From positions 186,001 through 250,000 of the forward strand of contig NZ_AP018664.1 in assembly GCF_003967075.1 (NCBI RefSeq): a stretch of 64,000 nt of DNA, given 5' to 3'. Of this stretch, positions 1-7,598 are shown in pieces; within the stretch, counting starts at the first letter, position 1; every line of letters starts with the position of its first letter. A program made the translations under genes and the position numbers. Source of the DNA: Sphingobium amiense. GTDB taxonomy: Bacteria; Pseudomonadota; Alphaproteobacteria; Sphingomonadales; Sphingomonadaceae. The notes below the pieces were generated by a model. It was given only the letters and a program-made list of their open reading frames with translations, did not search any database and was not told the origin of the DNA.

Positions 1-2
1 CC

Positions 3-719
3 GACCAGTTGATGAACCTGCCGCGGCTGTCCGGGTACATCAAGTTCCCCGATGGTTTCCCTGCCGCGCCCGTCAGGCTCACCCCGGTCGATCGGCCCAA
101 GCGAGCAGAGACATTCATCGCCCGGGTGAAGGATGGCCCCAAGGCACCGGTTACCGAGCCTCAGCCGCCGGCACAGCAGGCGCGGCAGTCGACAGCATCA
201 ACGGGCAATGAGCATCCCTCGTCTAACGACGATGGGGCGGGCAAGCCGGTCGTGCCCAAGCAGGGAGAGCTGGCCCTCGACCAGAGGCTGCAATCCGAGC
301 CGAAACAGAAGCCTGACGCGGCCGTAAAGGATTTGCAGCGGCCAGTTGAAAGCACGCTCGGCAAGACGCCGAAGGAGCAGGAACGGGCCGCTCGATCGGG
401 GAAAGAGAAGGTGGGCAACGCCAAGCGGGAGAGTTCGAACACCCGAACTGAAGCAAGGCCGAGAAAGGCTGGACCCTCCACCCGCCCGCTCCTCCCGACC
501 GGCGAGGCTGCCGCGATGCCGGATCAGTCGGCCACTCCCAAGGGCACTGCTTGGGCCGGAACGCCGGAAGCGAAGCCGCCGCACGAGGGTAAGCCGGATA
601 GCCCCAAGAGTGGAGGACCCAGCGATGCAGCAGCGCGTAAGCTGATGCTCGAGGATGGTCTGCGCGAGCAAGAGCTGCCGCCGATGACGGGGCCTGACCT
701 CGGCGACATGGAGATGTGA
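3..719 (+). CDS. traD: Type IV coupling protein TraD, C-terminal part (5' truncated by window edge)
   Basis: The frame is open from the first bases of the window and has no proper start, so this is the 3' end of a longer gene. The first residues (DQLMNLPRLSGYIKFPDGFP) resemble the end of the conserved TraD-type ATPase region. The remaining ~200 residues are Pro/Lys/Glu-rich and low in complexity, like the disordered tails of coupling proteins that contact the relaxosome. The Walker motifs would lie upstream, outside the window. The gene sits 37 bases before the relaxase, the usual TraD-TraI order of F-type systems. The TraD assignment rests on the short conserved stretch plus context. Confidence 0.72.
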   Translation, partial: DQLMNLPRLSGYIKFPDGFPAAPVRLTPVDRPKRAETFIARVKDGPKAPVTEPQPPAQQARQSTASTGNEHPSSNDDGAGKPVVPKQGELALDQRLQSEPKQKPDAAVKDLQRPVESTLGKTPKEQERAARSGKEKVGNAKRESSNTRTEARPRKAGPSTRPLLPTGEAAAMPDQSATPKGTAWAGTPEAKPPHEGKPDSPKSGGPSDAAARKLMLEDGLREQELPPMTGPDLGDMEM

Positions 720-756
720 GCATGTCACCGATTGCCACCGCTACGGGAGACGGTCG

Positions 757-3684
757 ATGCTGTCGGTAGCCAATGTCCGCACAGCAGGCGGCGCGGCCAA
801 CTACTTTGCTGCCGACAACTACTACACGCGGGCGGATGCCGACCGCTCCGGCGAATGGCTCGGGAAGGGCGCTGCAGCCATGGGGCTAAACGGGAGCGTA
901 GACGCGCGGCAGTTCGAGGCAGTCCTCAAAGGCATGCTGCCCGATGGCAGCCGGGTTGGCAGTGACAATCGGGCCCATCGGGCAGGGACCGATCTCACCT
1001 TTTCAATGCCGAAAAGCTGGTCGGTCCTCGCGCTGGTGGGCGGCGACAAACGGATCCTCGACGCCTACGCCGCGGCCGTCCGGGAAACCCTGCGCTGGGC
1101 CGAGAAAAACCTCGCGGAGACCCGGATGGAGGTCCGCGGCAGGGAGCGCGTCGTGCAGACCGGCAACCTTGCGATCGCGCTCTTCCAGCACGACACCAAC
1201 CGCAACCAGGAGCCCAATGCGCATTTCCATGCCGTCATCGCCAATGTGACCCAGGGGCCGGACGGCAAATGGCGGGCGCTGCGCAACGACAAGCTCTGGC
1301 AGCACAACACCTTGCTTAATGCCATGACGATGGCCCGGTTTCGTCTGGACGTGGAGAAGCTAGGCTACGAGGTTGGGGAGTTCGGCAAGCACGGCAATTT
1401 CGAGGCCGTCGGGGTGCCAAAGGCCGTGCGCGATGCCTTCAGTTCCCGGCGTGCAGAGATCCTGGAGGCAGCAGCCCAGATGAACTTCTCTGGGCCGGGC
1501 GTCCTTGATGCCGCAACCTTGATGACCCGCGCAGAAAAGAGGCTGATCGAGGATCGCGATGCGCTGACGCAGCAGTGGCGGGAGACCTCCGCGAGGCTCG
1601 GCTTTGATCCCGCTTTGGTCATTGCCAGAGCCAACGCACGCAGTGCGCAGGACCTTGGAAACGTGACCGGCTTTGGCCCTGCCGTGCGAGCGCTTGTCCG
1701 CCAAGGGCAAGCCATTGCAGCCGCCTTTGCCGAGCGGCTGGGCCTGCGTGAAGGCGATCCGTTGATACCCGCACGTATGGGTAACCGCAGCGTGGAGCAG
1801 GTCGCCGCGATCCATGCGGTTGCCTCGGCTGTCCGGCATCTGGGCGAGCGGGAAGCAGCCTTTACCCGCTCGGAGATCTATCGCGCGGCGCTTGGCTTTG
1901 CGCTGCCGACCTCGCTCGTTGAGATCGAGAACCGGGTCGACCAGCTCGTGCGTCAGGGGCACCTGGAAAAGGGCAGGGGAGGCGACCGGGACCTCCTGAC
2001 AACGCGTGATGCGGTCAGCCTTGAGCAACGTATCATTGCGGCGGTCGAAAGTGGGCGCGGTGTGGCCCCGGCGATCATTGCACCGGAACTCGCGGGGACA
2101 CGGCTGCAGGCCCTCTCCCAGATAAAATACGGCCTGACCCTCAACCCTGGGCAGGAAGGGGCAGGGCGCTTGCTGCTTGGATCGCACAACCGCATCGTCG
2201 CGATCCAGGGCGTTGCCGGTGCGGGCAAGAGCACGGTCCTGAAGCCCGTCGCCGATATCCTGCGGGAAGAAGGCAGGGCAGTGCTGGGCCTCGCGGTCCA
2301 GAACACGCTGGTCCACATGCTCGAGCGCGACACAGGCATCCCGTCGATGACCGTATCGCGGTTTTTGGGCCAGCACCGCGACCTGCTCGAAGAGGCTGAC
2401 GCGGCTCGCCTAGCCGAGGCGAGAGCAGCGATGCGCGGTACTGTCGTGCTGCTCGACGAAGCATCGATGGTCGGCAATGCCGACAAGGAAAAGCTGGTGC
2501 GGCTGGCAAACCTGCTCGAACTCGGCCGCTTTGCCAGCATTGGCGACCGCAAGCAGCTGGGCGCTGTCGATGCCGGCAAGCCGTTCGACGTGATGCAGCA
2601 GGGGGGAGTCGAGACTGCGGTGATGGGCACCAACCTCAGGGCGCGGACCGAGGTGCTGCGTAATGCCCAGCAGGCTGCCCAAGATGGACGGATCGAGGAC
2701 GCCATGCGTCATCTGGCGCCCCAGGTGATCGAGGTGGGAAACGGAGCAGCCGTCGAGGCTGCGGCGGCATGGTTGTCGCTCCCATCAGGGGAGCGCGAGG
2801 CTACCGCAATTTACGCTTCAGGCCGAGCCCTGCGCAGCGCTGTGAACGAAGCCGTACAAACGGGCCTGAAGGCAAACGGGGAATTGGGACCTGGGGCGAT
2901 GCGCCTCAGTACTCTGTCGCGCGTCAACGTCACCCGCGAAGAGCTGCGTTATGCCAGCACCTATGCGCCCGGCATGGTGGTCGAGGTCGCGCGCCGCCAA
3001 CGCGGGCAGGGCCTTTCTCCCGGCGAGTATCGCGTGATCTCGGCCGACATCGCGCGCGAGCGGGTTACGCTGGAGAACGAGCGGGGTCGTCAGTTCGAGC
3101 TTCGTCCGGGCAAGTTCCGGCCACAAGGTGAGCAGGATGCACTGCGGCTCTTCGAGGTGCGCGAACTCGACATCCACACCCATGATCGGATCCGATGGAC
3201 CGAGACCGATCACAAGCGGGGCCTGCTTAATGCCGACCAGGCTCGGATTGTTGCAGTTGATAGCGCCGGGGTCGTTGTGAAGACATCTCTGGGTGCAGAG
3301 CACAGGCTGGAGCAGGGCGACCCGATGCTGCGCCGTCTCGATCTCGCCTACGCGCTCAATGCCCATATGGCTCAGGGCCTCACCTCCGATCGCGGTATCG
3401 CGGTCATGGACAGCCGTGAACGCAATCTGGCCAACCAGCAGACGTTCCTGGTGACAATCACCCGGCTACGCGATGGCCTCACCCTGTTTGTCGATAATGC
3501 CGGCAAGCTCGAAGCGGCCGTGGAACGCAACGCAGGCATGAAGCGCTCGGCGCTGGAGACGGTCGATCTGCTGCGCGATGCAGCCGCCAAAGGGCAGGCC
3601 AAGGATCGCTTGGCACCCGCGCTTGAACGCAAGCCCCCAGAGCTCGATCGCTCGATCGCCAAGCCCTTCGAGATCGGCATATAG
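757..3684 (+). CDS. traI: MobF-family conjugative relaxase/helicase TraI
   Basis: 975 aa. The N-terminus has the TrwC/TraI relaxase fold: a tyrosine pair (Y22, Y23) near the start and the metal-binding histidine triad H145, H156 and H158 (in PNAHFHAVI). A RecD-like helicase follows, with Walker A GVAGAGKST (about 485-493, K491) and a Walker B-like LLDEAS. The protein should nick oriT, stay bound to the 5' end and unwind the transferred strand. The ATG is preceded by GGGAGACGG. It is shorter than F TraI (about 1750 aa) and close to TrwC (about 970 aa), so the second helicase-like and C-terminal regions of F TraI are absent. No oriT was recognised beside it. Confidence 0.95.
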   Translation: MLSVANVRTAGGAANYFAADNYYTRADADRSGEWLGKGAAAMGLNGSVDARQFEAVLKGMLPDGSRVGSDNRAHRAGTDLTFSMPKSWSVLALVGGDKRILDAYAAAVRETLRWAEKNLAETRMEVRGRERVVQTGNLAIALFQHDTNRNQEPNAHFHAVIANVTQGPDGKWRALRNDKLWQHNTLLNAMTMARFRLDVEKLGYEVGEFGKHGNFEAVGVPKAVRDAFSSRRAEILEAAAQMNFSGPGVLDAATLMTRAEKRLIEDRDALTQQWRETSARLGFDPALVIARANARSAQDLGNVTGFGPAVRALVRQGQAIAAAFAERLGLREGDPLIPARMGNRSVEQVAAIHAVASAVRHLGEREAAFTRSEIYRAALGFALPTSLVEIENRVDQLVRQGHLEKGRGGDRDLLTTRDAVSLEQRIIAAVESGRGVAPAIIAPELAGTRLQALSQIKYGLTLNPGQEGAGRLLLGSHNRIVAIQGVAGAGKSTVLKPVADILREEGRAVLGLAVQNTLVHMLERDTGIPSMTVSRFLGQHRDLLEEADAARLAEARAAMRGTVVLLDEASMVGNADKEKLVRLANLLELGRFASIGDRKQLGAVDAGKPFDVMQQGGVETAVMGTNLRARTEVLRNAQQAAQDGRIEDAMRHLAPQVIEVGNGAAVEAAAAWLSLPSGEREATAIYASGRALRSAVNEAVQTGLKANGELGPGAMRLSTLSRVNVTREELRYASTYAPGMVVEVARRQRGQGLSPGEYRVISADIARERVTLENERGRQFELRPGKFRPQGEQDALRLFEVRELDIHTHDRIRWTETDHKRGLLNADQARIVAVDSAGVVVKTSLGAEHRLEQGDPMLRRLDLAYALNAHMAQGLTSDRGIAVMDSRERNLANQQTFLVTITRLRDGLTLFVDNAGKLEAAVERNAGMKRSALETVDLLRDAAAKGQAKDRLAPALERKPPELDRSIAKPFEIGI

Positions 3685-3709
3685 TGTTCTGCCTTCCACA
3701 CCTCTCCGA

Positions 3710-3985
3710 TCACCATCGGTTGACTGCAAGTTCTTTATTTGTTCTCATGAGCGCATGCGCCGAATCTCTGACGACCTTCTTCTGACCCACCTCGAAGTCG
3801 CCCTGGCCGTTGCGCCAGAGCACACCCTCGCTCGCCTCAATGCCGATGATCCGCGTGTGCAGCGTGGTGCGCGTGTCGATCTTGCCCGCCATCTGGTGGA
3901 GCGCATGTGTGGTTTCAGGATTGAAGGCGATGCCAGTGGCCCATCCAGCGCGCAGGCATGTCTGTTTCCAGGCGATCTATCGCCG
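3710..3985 (-). pseudogene. Possible decayed coding fragment downstream of the SNase operon
   Basis: A minus-strand frame runs open from just after a TAG near 3985 to a stop at 3710. It has coding-like composition (GIAFNPETTHALHQMAGKID and onward), but the first ATG is internal (3892). A second frame just upstream (FDATVSFIRSAIDRLETDMP) also looks gene-like and ends in a stop, as expected after a frameshift in one ancestral gene. I cannot assign a family. The stretch 3685-4018 holds nothing else that I recognise. Confidence 0.25.
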
Positions 3986-4018
3986 ATCGGATGAACGAGA
4001 CGGTAGCGTCGAAGACGG

Positions 4019-4216
4019 CTACTGCAGCCGGGCGCCATCACGGATGGAGGTCAGCTGGACAATCCGCTCAGCGATTGCCTGCCACGCACGAATTCCAGCC
4101 TGGTCGTGCGCGAGAGCGAGAGCGCCAATCTGCTCGGCGACGTGCAACGGTGCCTTGTCGCCATGGGTTAGCAGAACATGGTTGGCACAGGCCCAGAGTT
4201 CCCAATCGCTGAGCAT
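4019..4216 (-). CDS. DUF6961-like small protein
   Basis: 65 aa, starting MLSDWELWACANHVLLTHGD and continuing with an alpha-helical stretch containing ARAWQAIAERI-like sequence (here IRAWQAIAERIVQL). This resembles DUF6961, a small family common in sphingomonads, whose function is unknown. Its ATG overlaps the stop of the upstream DUF5818 gene by one base (TGATG), so translation is probably coupled. It is the last intact gene of the S24-SNase-DUF5818-DUF6961 operon. Confidence 0.6.
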   Translation of the reverse strand: MLSDWELWACANHVLLTHGDKAPLHVAEQIGALALAHDQAGIRAWQAIAERIVQLTSIRDGARLQ

Positions 4217-4524
4217 CAAGAAAGCTGTCCGGCAAGCCCGGCCAGGGTCGCCAGAAGTCCGTAAATCACGACACCACCAACGAGCAGGCGTTCGATTGGA
4301 ACTTGCATTCGGCGAGGTTGGGCTGTCCCAGCCGGCCAGACTTGCTTGCAGATCAAGCCGTTGAAGCCTGCACGGTGGCCAGTGACCTCGACCTCGCGGC
4401 CGACAAGGCGTCGAGCCGACCTCGGCGCATCCAGTTCCCAATGGCCGCCGCCTGCCTGGAGCACGAGGCCAAGCTGCCCTTCGACCAGCTCACCACGAAG
4501 GTGTAGGTCGGGGCTTACCGGCAC
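4216..4524 (-). CDS. DUF5818-like protein
   Basis: About 102 aa. The core reads LRGELVEGQLGLVLQAGGGH, followed by WELDAPRSARRLVGREVEV and HRAGFNGL. This resembles DUF5818, a small beta-rich domain from sphingomonad genomes with no known function. I chose the GTG at 4524 because GGAAAGG lies six bases upstream and the codon overlaps the end of the SNase gene; an in-frame ATG at 4551 is the alternative. The C-terminus is hydrophobic (LLVGGVVIYGLLATLAGLAG), suggesting a membrane anchor, which is unusual for the family as I know it. Confidence 0.6.
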   Translation of the reverse strand: MPVSPDLHLRGELVEGQLGLVLQAGGGHWELDAPRSARRLVGREVEVTGHRAGFNGLICKQVWPAGTAQPRRMQVPIERLLVGGVVIYGLLATLAGLAGQLS

Positions 4525-4943
4525 GCTGGCCCTTTCCAGTACCGGTCCCATCGCAGCACCGTTCGCGTACGGATCATCGCGCAGGAGAGATCTGCGCCGG
4601 AGGGCAGGCGGCACCAGGCAGCCGTGCGGCTTCCGCCTGCGGAACCTTCGGAACGGCACGACAGCCGCGGACCTCGAACCACAACGTGACCGGTCGGGAT
4701 CGTCCCGCGCGCGCCGCCCATCAGCTGGACGAGCGCATCGCGTGCCTCGATCGCCGTGGCATCGGGGCAGGGCTGATTGGTCCGGCAGGTGCCGTCCATT
4801 TCCCGCGCAGCGATGCCGGCGATCCGAAGGTGAGGACCTTCCGCACACCAGACTGGACCGTCACCATCCCAGACGTGAGTCGGTGTGCAGGTGAATGGCT
4901 GTCCGGAGGCGACGATAGAGGCGGCAAGCAAGGCGAGTATCAT
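4515..4943 (-). CDS. Secreted SNase-like (thermonuclease family) protein
   Basis: 142 aa. A short N-terminal hydrophobic stretch (MILALLAASIVASG) suggests export. It is followed by a staphylococcal-nuclease-like core: VWDGDGPVW, then LRIAGIAAREMDG, and near the end a segment with LSCAMI and LRWDRYW. The DGD and the Arg/Glu of LRIAGIAARE match active-site regions of the fold. The third catalytic Arg is uncertain, so activity is not assured. Four or more Cys fit an oxidising compartment. The gene starts nine bases after the S24 repressor stop and is probably cotranscribed with it. Confidence 0.7.
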   Translation of the reverse strand: MILALLAASIVASGQPFTCTPTHVWDGDGPVWCAEGPHLRIAGIAAREMDGTCRTNQPCPDATAIEARDALVQLMGGARGTIPTGHVVVRGPRLSCRSEGSAGGSRTAAWCRLPSGADLSCAMIRTRTVLRWDRYWKGPACR

Positions 4944-4952
4944 ATGGCTCCC

Positions 4953-5594
4953 TTAGAGTGCTCGTCCGAACCAGAGAACCCGCCCGACGATATTGAGCGT
5001 CCGCTTCTCGAGGCCGCGCCAGCTCGGATAGGCCGGGTTGTCGCTCAGAACTGAGGCGCGCTTGCCCTGCGGTTCGAGGGCAAGCCGCTTGACGCTCAGC
5101 ATGTCGTCCATCCGCAGGACATAGATCCCGTCTCTCAGGCGCGCCTGGCCGTCCCCGAGATCGACCATCACTTCGTCGCCATCATGAAGAGTGGGCTCCA
5201 TGGAGTCGCCATGCACGGCGATGATCGACAGGCTCGATGCCTTGCTTGCGGTCAGACGGCGCAGCCATTTCTCGTCGAAGCCGAATCGCGCTGATTTGGC
5301 TTCCATCTCCGCGAGCGCGCCGTGGCCGGCTGATGCCTCGACATTGAGTAAAGGCACATGGACCAGTTCGACGACCGGACCTGAACGACGGGCGGGGGCA
5401 CCGAGAATTTTCTCATCGACCCCGAAAAATCGCGCCAGAACCGAGCGATCCTGCTCGTCCAGCTGCCGCGGGCTGCCGCGCCGGATGTACTGCTGGATGT
5501 AGGCGGCATTGCGCCCCAGCAGGCGCGAAACCGAGGAATAGTTCACTCCTCGTTGCTGGATCAACTCGTCCAGGGCTCTTCGTGCGTCGTCCAT
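4953..5594 (-). CDS. S24-family (LexA/cI-like) transcriptional repressor
   Basis: 213 aa. The N-terminal ~65 residues form a cI-like DNA-binding domain (VNYSSVSRLLGRNAAYIQQY, then RRGSPRQL). The C-terminal part is a peptidase S24 domain with the catalytic Ser in HGDSMEPTL (S131) and Lys in SVKRL (K169). A possible self-cleavage dipeptide lies in EASAGHG (A89-G90). Repressors of this class can be inactivated by RecA-driven self-cleavage, linking element transfer to DNA damage; that link is inference here. The gene faces a 59-aa gene across two CTAGGA/TCCTAG inverted repeats (5619-5657), which are probable operators. It leads the SNase-DUF5818-DUF6961 operon. Confidence 0.9.
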   Translation of the reverse strand: MDDARRALDELIQQRGVNYSSVSRLLGRNAAYIQQYIRRGSPRQLDEQDRSVLARFFGVDEKILGAPARRSGPVVELVHVPLLNVEASAGHGALAEMEAKSARFGFDEKWLRRLTASKASSLSIIAVHGDSMEPTLHDGDEVMVDLGDGQARLRDGIYVLRMDDMLSVKRLALEPQGKRASVLSDNPAYPSWRGLEKRTLNIVGRVLWFGRAL

Positions 5595-5618
5595 GACTGC
5601 CAGTCCTATCGCGGGCTC

Positions 5619-5657
5619 CTAGGAAAATCGATCCTAGACTCTAGGAAGTCTTCCTAG
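5619..5657. promoter_or_regulatory. Two tandem CTAGGA...TCCTAG inverted repeats (candidate S24 operators)
   Basis: 5619-5637 reads CTAGGA-7 nt-TCCTAG. 5641-5657 is a perfect 17-bp palindrome, CTAGGAAGTCTTCCTAG. The pair begins 25 bp upstream of the S24 repressor start and 44 bp before the divergent 59-aa gene, which is where an autoregulatory cI-type operator would lie. CTAG-containing words are generally rare in bacterial DNA, so four half-sites in 39 bp are notable. I could not pick out convincing -35/-10 boxes. Confidence 0.65.
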
Positions 5658-5700
5658 TAAGAACATATCAAGAACGCAAGCGCAAAGCGAGTCTCGAATC

Positions 5701-5880
5701 ATGGAGCTGCTGGAGCAGATCGAGGAATATCTGGCGCGAACTCGGACGTCGCCGAGCACCTTCGGCAGGTTGGCTGCCGGAGATCCTAGGTTGGTCGCTG
5801 ACTTGAGGTCAGGCAGGCGTCCGAGGGAAAAGACCAGAGCTCGCTTGTATTGTTTCCTAAGCCAGGGTTCGCATAACTGA
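5701..5880 (+). CDS. Small DNA-binding-like protein, divergent from the S24 repressor
   Basis: 59 aa: MELLEQIEEYLARTRTSPST, then FGRLAAGDPRLVADLRSGRR. The pattern 'short helix, FGR..AxGDPRLVxDLRxGR' matches a family of tiny helix-turn-helix-like proteins that I recall as common in alphaproteobacteria and usually annotated hypothetical. It is transcribed away from the S24 repressor and shares its operator region. Together they look like a two-gene regulatory switch, comparable to cI/cro. Function is inferred from shape and position only. Another ATCCTAGG word lies inside the gene at 5783-5790. Confidence 0.6.
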   Translation: MELLEQIEEYLARTRTSPSTFGRLAAGDPRLVADLRSGRRPREKTRARLYCFLSQGSHN

Positions 5881-6063
5881 GGCGTCCTGCGCACGCCTGC
5901 GGCTCATTTGGCCGGTTAAAGTTCCTACTCGGTCGTTGGATTTCAGGCAGATCCCCGCGCAGACGGTTGCGGGGTGGGAGCCCCAAGGCTACTCGAGGGG
6001 TGTGGGGGGCACTCGACGATATCAGATCGCGATACAAGCACTCCCGATTGGATTGAAAGAGTA

Positions 6064-6176
6064 ATGGCAAAGCTTACCCTTGAAAAGTTGGAGAGGCATT
6101 TATTCGCGGCTGCGGACATCTTACGTGGAAAGATGGATGCTTCTGAATTCAAGGAGTATATCTTTGGTATCCTGTT
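6064..6176 (+). pseudogene. hsdM: hsdM 5' fragment (type I methyltransferase), cut by IS256-family insertion
   Basis: The first 37 codons ([20 protein letters not shown], then [17 protein letters not shown]) match the conserved HsdM N-terminus, which binds HsdS and the DNA. The ATG follows GAAAGAG. At 6177 the IS begins. Removing 6177-7598 and one 8-bp duplicate (ATCCTGTT at 6169-6176 and 7599-7606) joins the frame exactly as ...YIFGILFLKRCSDVFEQQ..., a normal HsdM sequence. In the present state this fragment runs about eight codons into the IS and stops at 6201. Confidence 0.85.
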
Positions 6177-7598
6177 GTTAGCGTCCGCGCTCGTGGTGTA
6201 ATTTCCGGTGTAGGCGATGGTGTATTCCGGGGTGGGGCATGCCCCACCCCGGAATGCGGCGTCGCTGGTGGCCACCGGGTTCATCGTTATGGTGGAGTTT
6301 GCACACTTCAACCGTGACGAAGAGGAGTTCCCGATGACCGAGGACAGATTACTGATCGAAGAGCTGGCTGCAAAGGGCGGCCAACCGGATTTTTTGCGCA
6401 CCATCGCCGAGAACGTGCTGCAGCTGATCATGGAGGCCGACGTTGATGGCCTGATCGGCGCGGGTCGCCACGAACGCAGCAGCGAGCGCGCGACCTGGCG
6501 CAACGGCTATCGCGACCGTTCGCTGGATACCCGGGTAGGCACGCTGAACCTGAAAATCCCCAAGCTGCGTGCTGGGTCCTATTTTCCGGGCTTCCTTGAG
6601 CCCCGCAAGATGGTCGAGAAAGCGCTGGTTGCGGTGATCCAGGAAGCGTGGATCGGCGGGGTCAGCACCCGGCGGGTCGATGAACTCGTCCAGGCCATGG
6701 GCATGACCGGCATCTCCAAGTCCACCGTCTCCAAGCTTTGCAAGGACATTGACGAGCGCGTCCATGCCTTTCTGAAACGCCCGCTCACCGGCGAATGGCC
6801 GTATCTCTGGCTCGATGCCACCTATCTCAAGGTACGCGAAGGCGGGCGGATCATCAGCGTTGCCGCAATAATCGCCATGGCCGTCAACACCGAGGGCCGG
6901 CGCGAGATCGTCGGCCTGCATATCGGCCCCTCGGAAGCGGAGGTCTTCTGGTCCGACTTCCTGAAGGACCTTGTTCGGCGCGGTCTTACCGGCGTGAAGC
7001 TGGTCATCTCCGATGCTCACGAGGGCCTCAAGGGCGCGATCACCCGCGTCATGGGCGCCACCTGGCAGCGCTGCCGGGTGCACTTCATGCGCAATGCCCT
7101 GTCCTATGTGCCCAAGGGCCAGAACACTGTCGTCGCCGCCGCGATCCGCCAGGTCTTCCTGCAGCCCGATCAGAAAAGCGCAACGCAGGTCTGGCGACAG
7201 GTCGCCGACCAGTTGCGCACCCGTTGGCCCAAGCTCGGCGCCTGCATGGACGAGGCCGAAACCGACGTGCTCGCCTACACCGGCTTCCCCACCCAGCACC
7301 GCACGAAGTTACACTCAACCAATCCGCTCGAGCGGCTCAACAAGGAGGTCAAGCGCCGCGCCGACGTCGTCGGAATCTTCCCGAACGAAGACAGCATCAT
7401 CCGCCTCGTCGGGGCTGTGCTGATGGAGCAGAACGACGAGTGGCAGCTCCAGCACCGATACATGCAGATCGAAGGCATGGCCGAACTCAACCAACCCATG
7501 ATCGAGGAGGAAAATCAGCCCCTACACATCACCGCCAAAGCCGCCTGACGATGGCCCACGGCCACAGCCGAAATTACACCACCTTGACGGACGCGACC
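6177..7598 (+). mobile_element. IS256-family insertion sequence, copy 1 (1422 bp), in hsdM
   Basis: Ends were set by comparison with copy 2 and by the target duplication. The left end is GTTAGCGTCCG and the right end, read inward, is GGTCGCGTCCG. Both ends then carry GTGGTGTAATTTC sixteen bases in. The flanks show an 8-bp direct repeat ATCCTGTT (6169-6176, 7599-7606), within the 8-9 bp typical of IS256. The leader contains a 32-bp perfect palindrome at 6224-6255. It appears identical to the copy at 23185-24606. Confidence 0.95.
6334..7548 (+). CDS. IS256-family DDE transposase (copy 1)
   Basis: 404 aa from the ATG in the GAGGAG-TTCCCG-ATG context. An upstream in-frame ATG at 6217 would add 39 residues that cross the palindrome and look unlike protein. 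Recognisable IS256 landmarks are the first Asp in WLDATYLKV, the second Asp in VISDAHEGL, and the catalytic Glu in STNPLERLNKEVKRR, with CRVHFMRN between them. The frame is intact, so this copy could still be active. Confidence 0.95.
   Translation: MTEDRLLIEELAAKGGQPDFLRTIAENVLQLIMEADVDGLIGAGRHERSSERATWRNGYRDRSLDTRVGTLNLKIPKLRAGSYFPGFLEPRKMVEKALVAVIQEAWIGGVSTRRVDELVQAMGMTGISKSTVSKLCKDIDERVHAFLKRPLTGEWPYLWLDATYLKVREGGRIISVAAIIAMAVNTEGRREIVGLHIGPSEAEVFWSDFLKDLVRRGLTGVKLVISDAHEGLKGAITRVMGATWQRCRVHFMRNALSYVPKGQNTVVAAAIRQVFLQPDQKSATQVWRQVADQLRTRWPKLGACMDEAETDVLAYTGFPTQHRTKLHSTNPLERLNKEVKRRADVVGIFPNEDSIIRLVGAVLMEQNDEWQLQHRYMQIEGMAELNQPMIEEENQPLHITAKAA

Noticed and set aside
5953..5974. CCCCGC-10 nt-GCGGGG hairpin upstream of hsdM as a terminator
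   Set aside because: Short stem with a long loop and no T-run; it could as well be chance in GC-rich DNA.
6217..6333. Upstream ATG extending the transposase by 39 residues
   Set aside because: The extension translates the palindrome, lacks an RBS and is not transposase-like; ATG 6334 follows GAGGAG.
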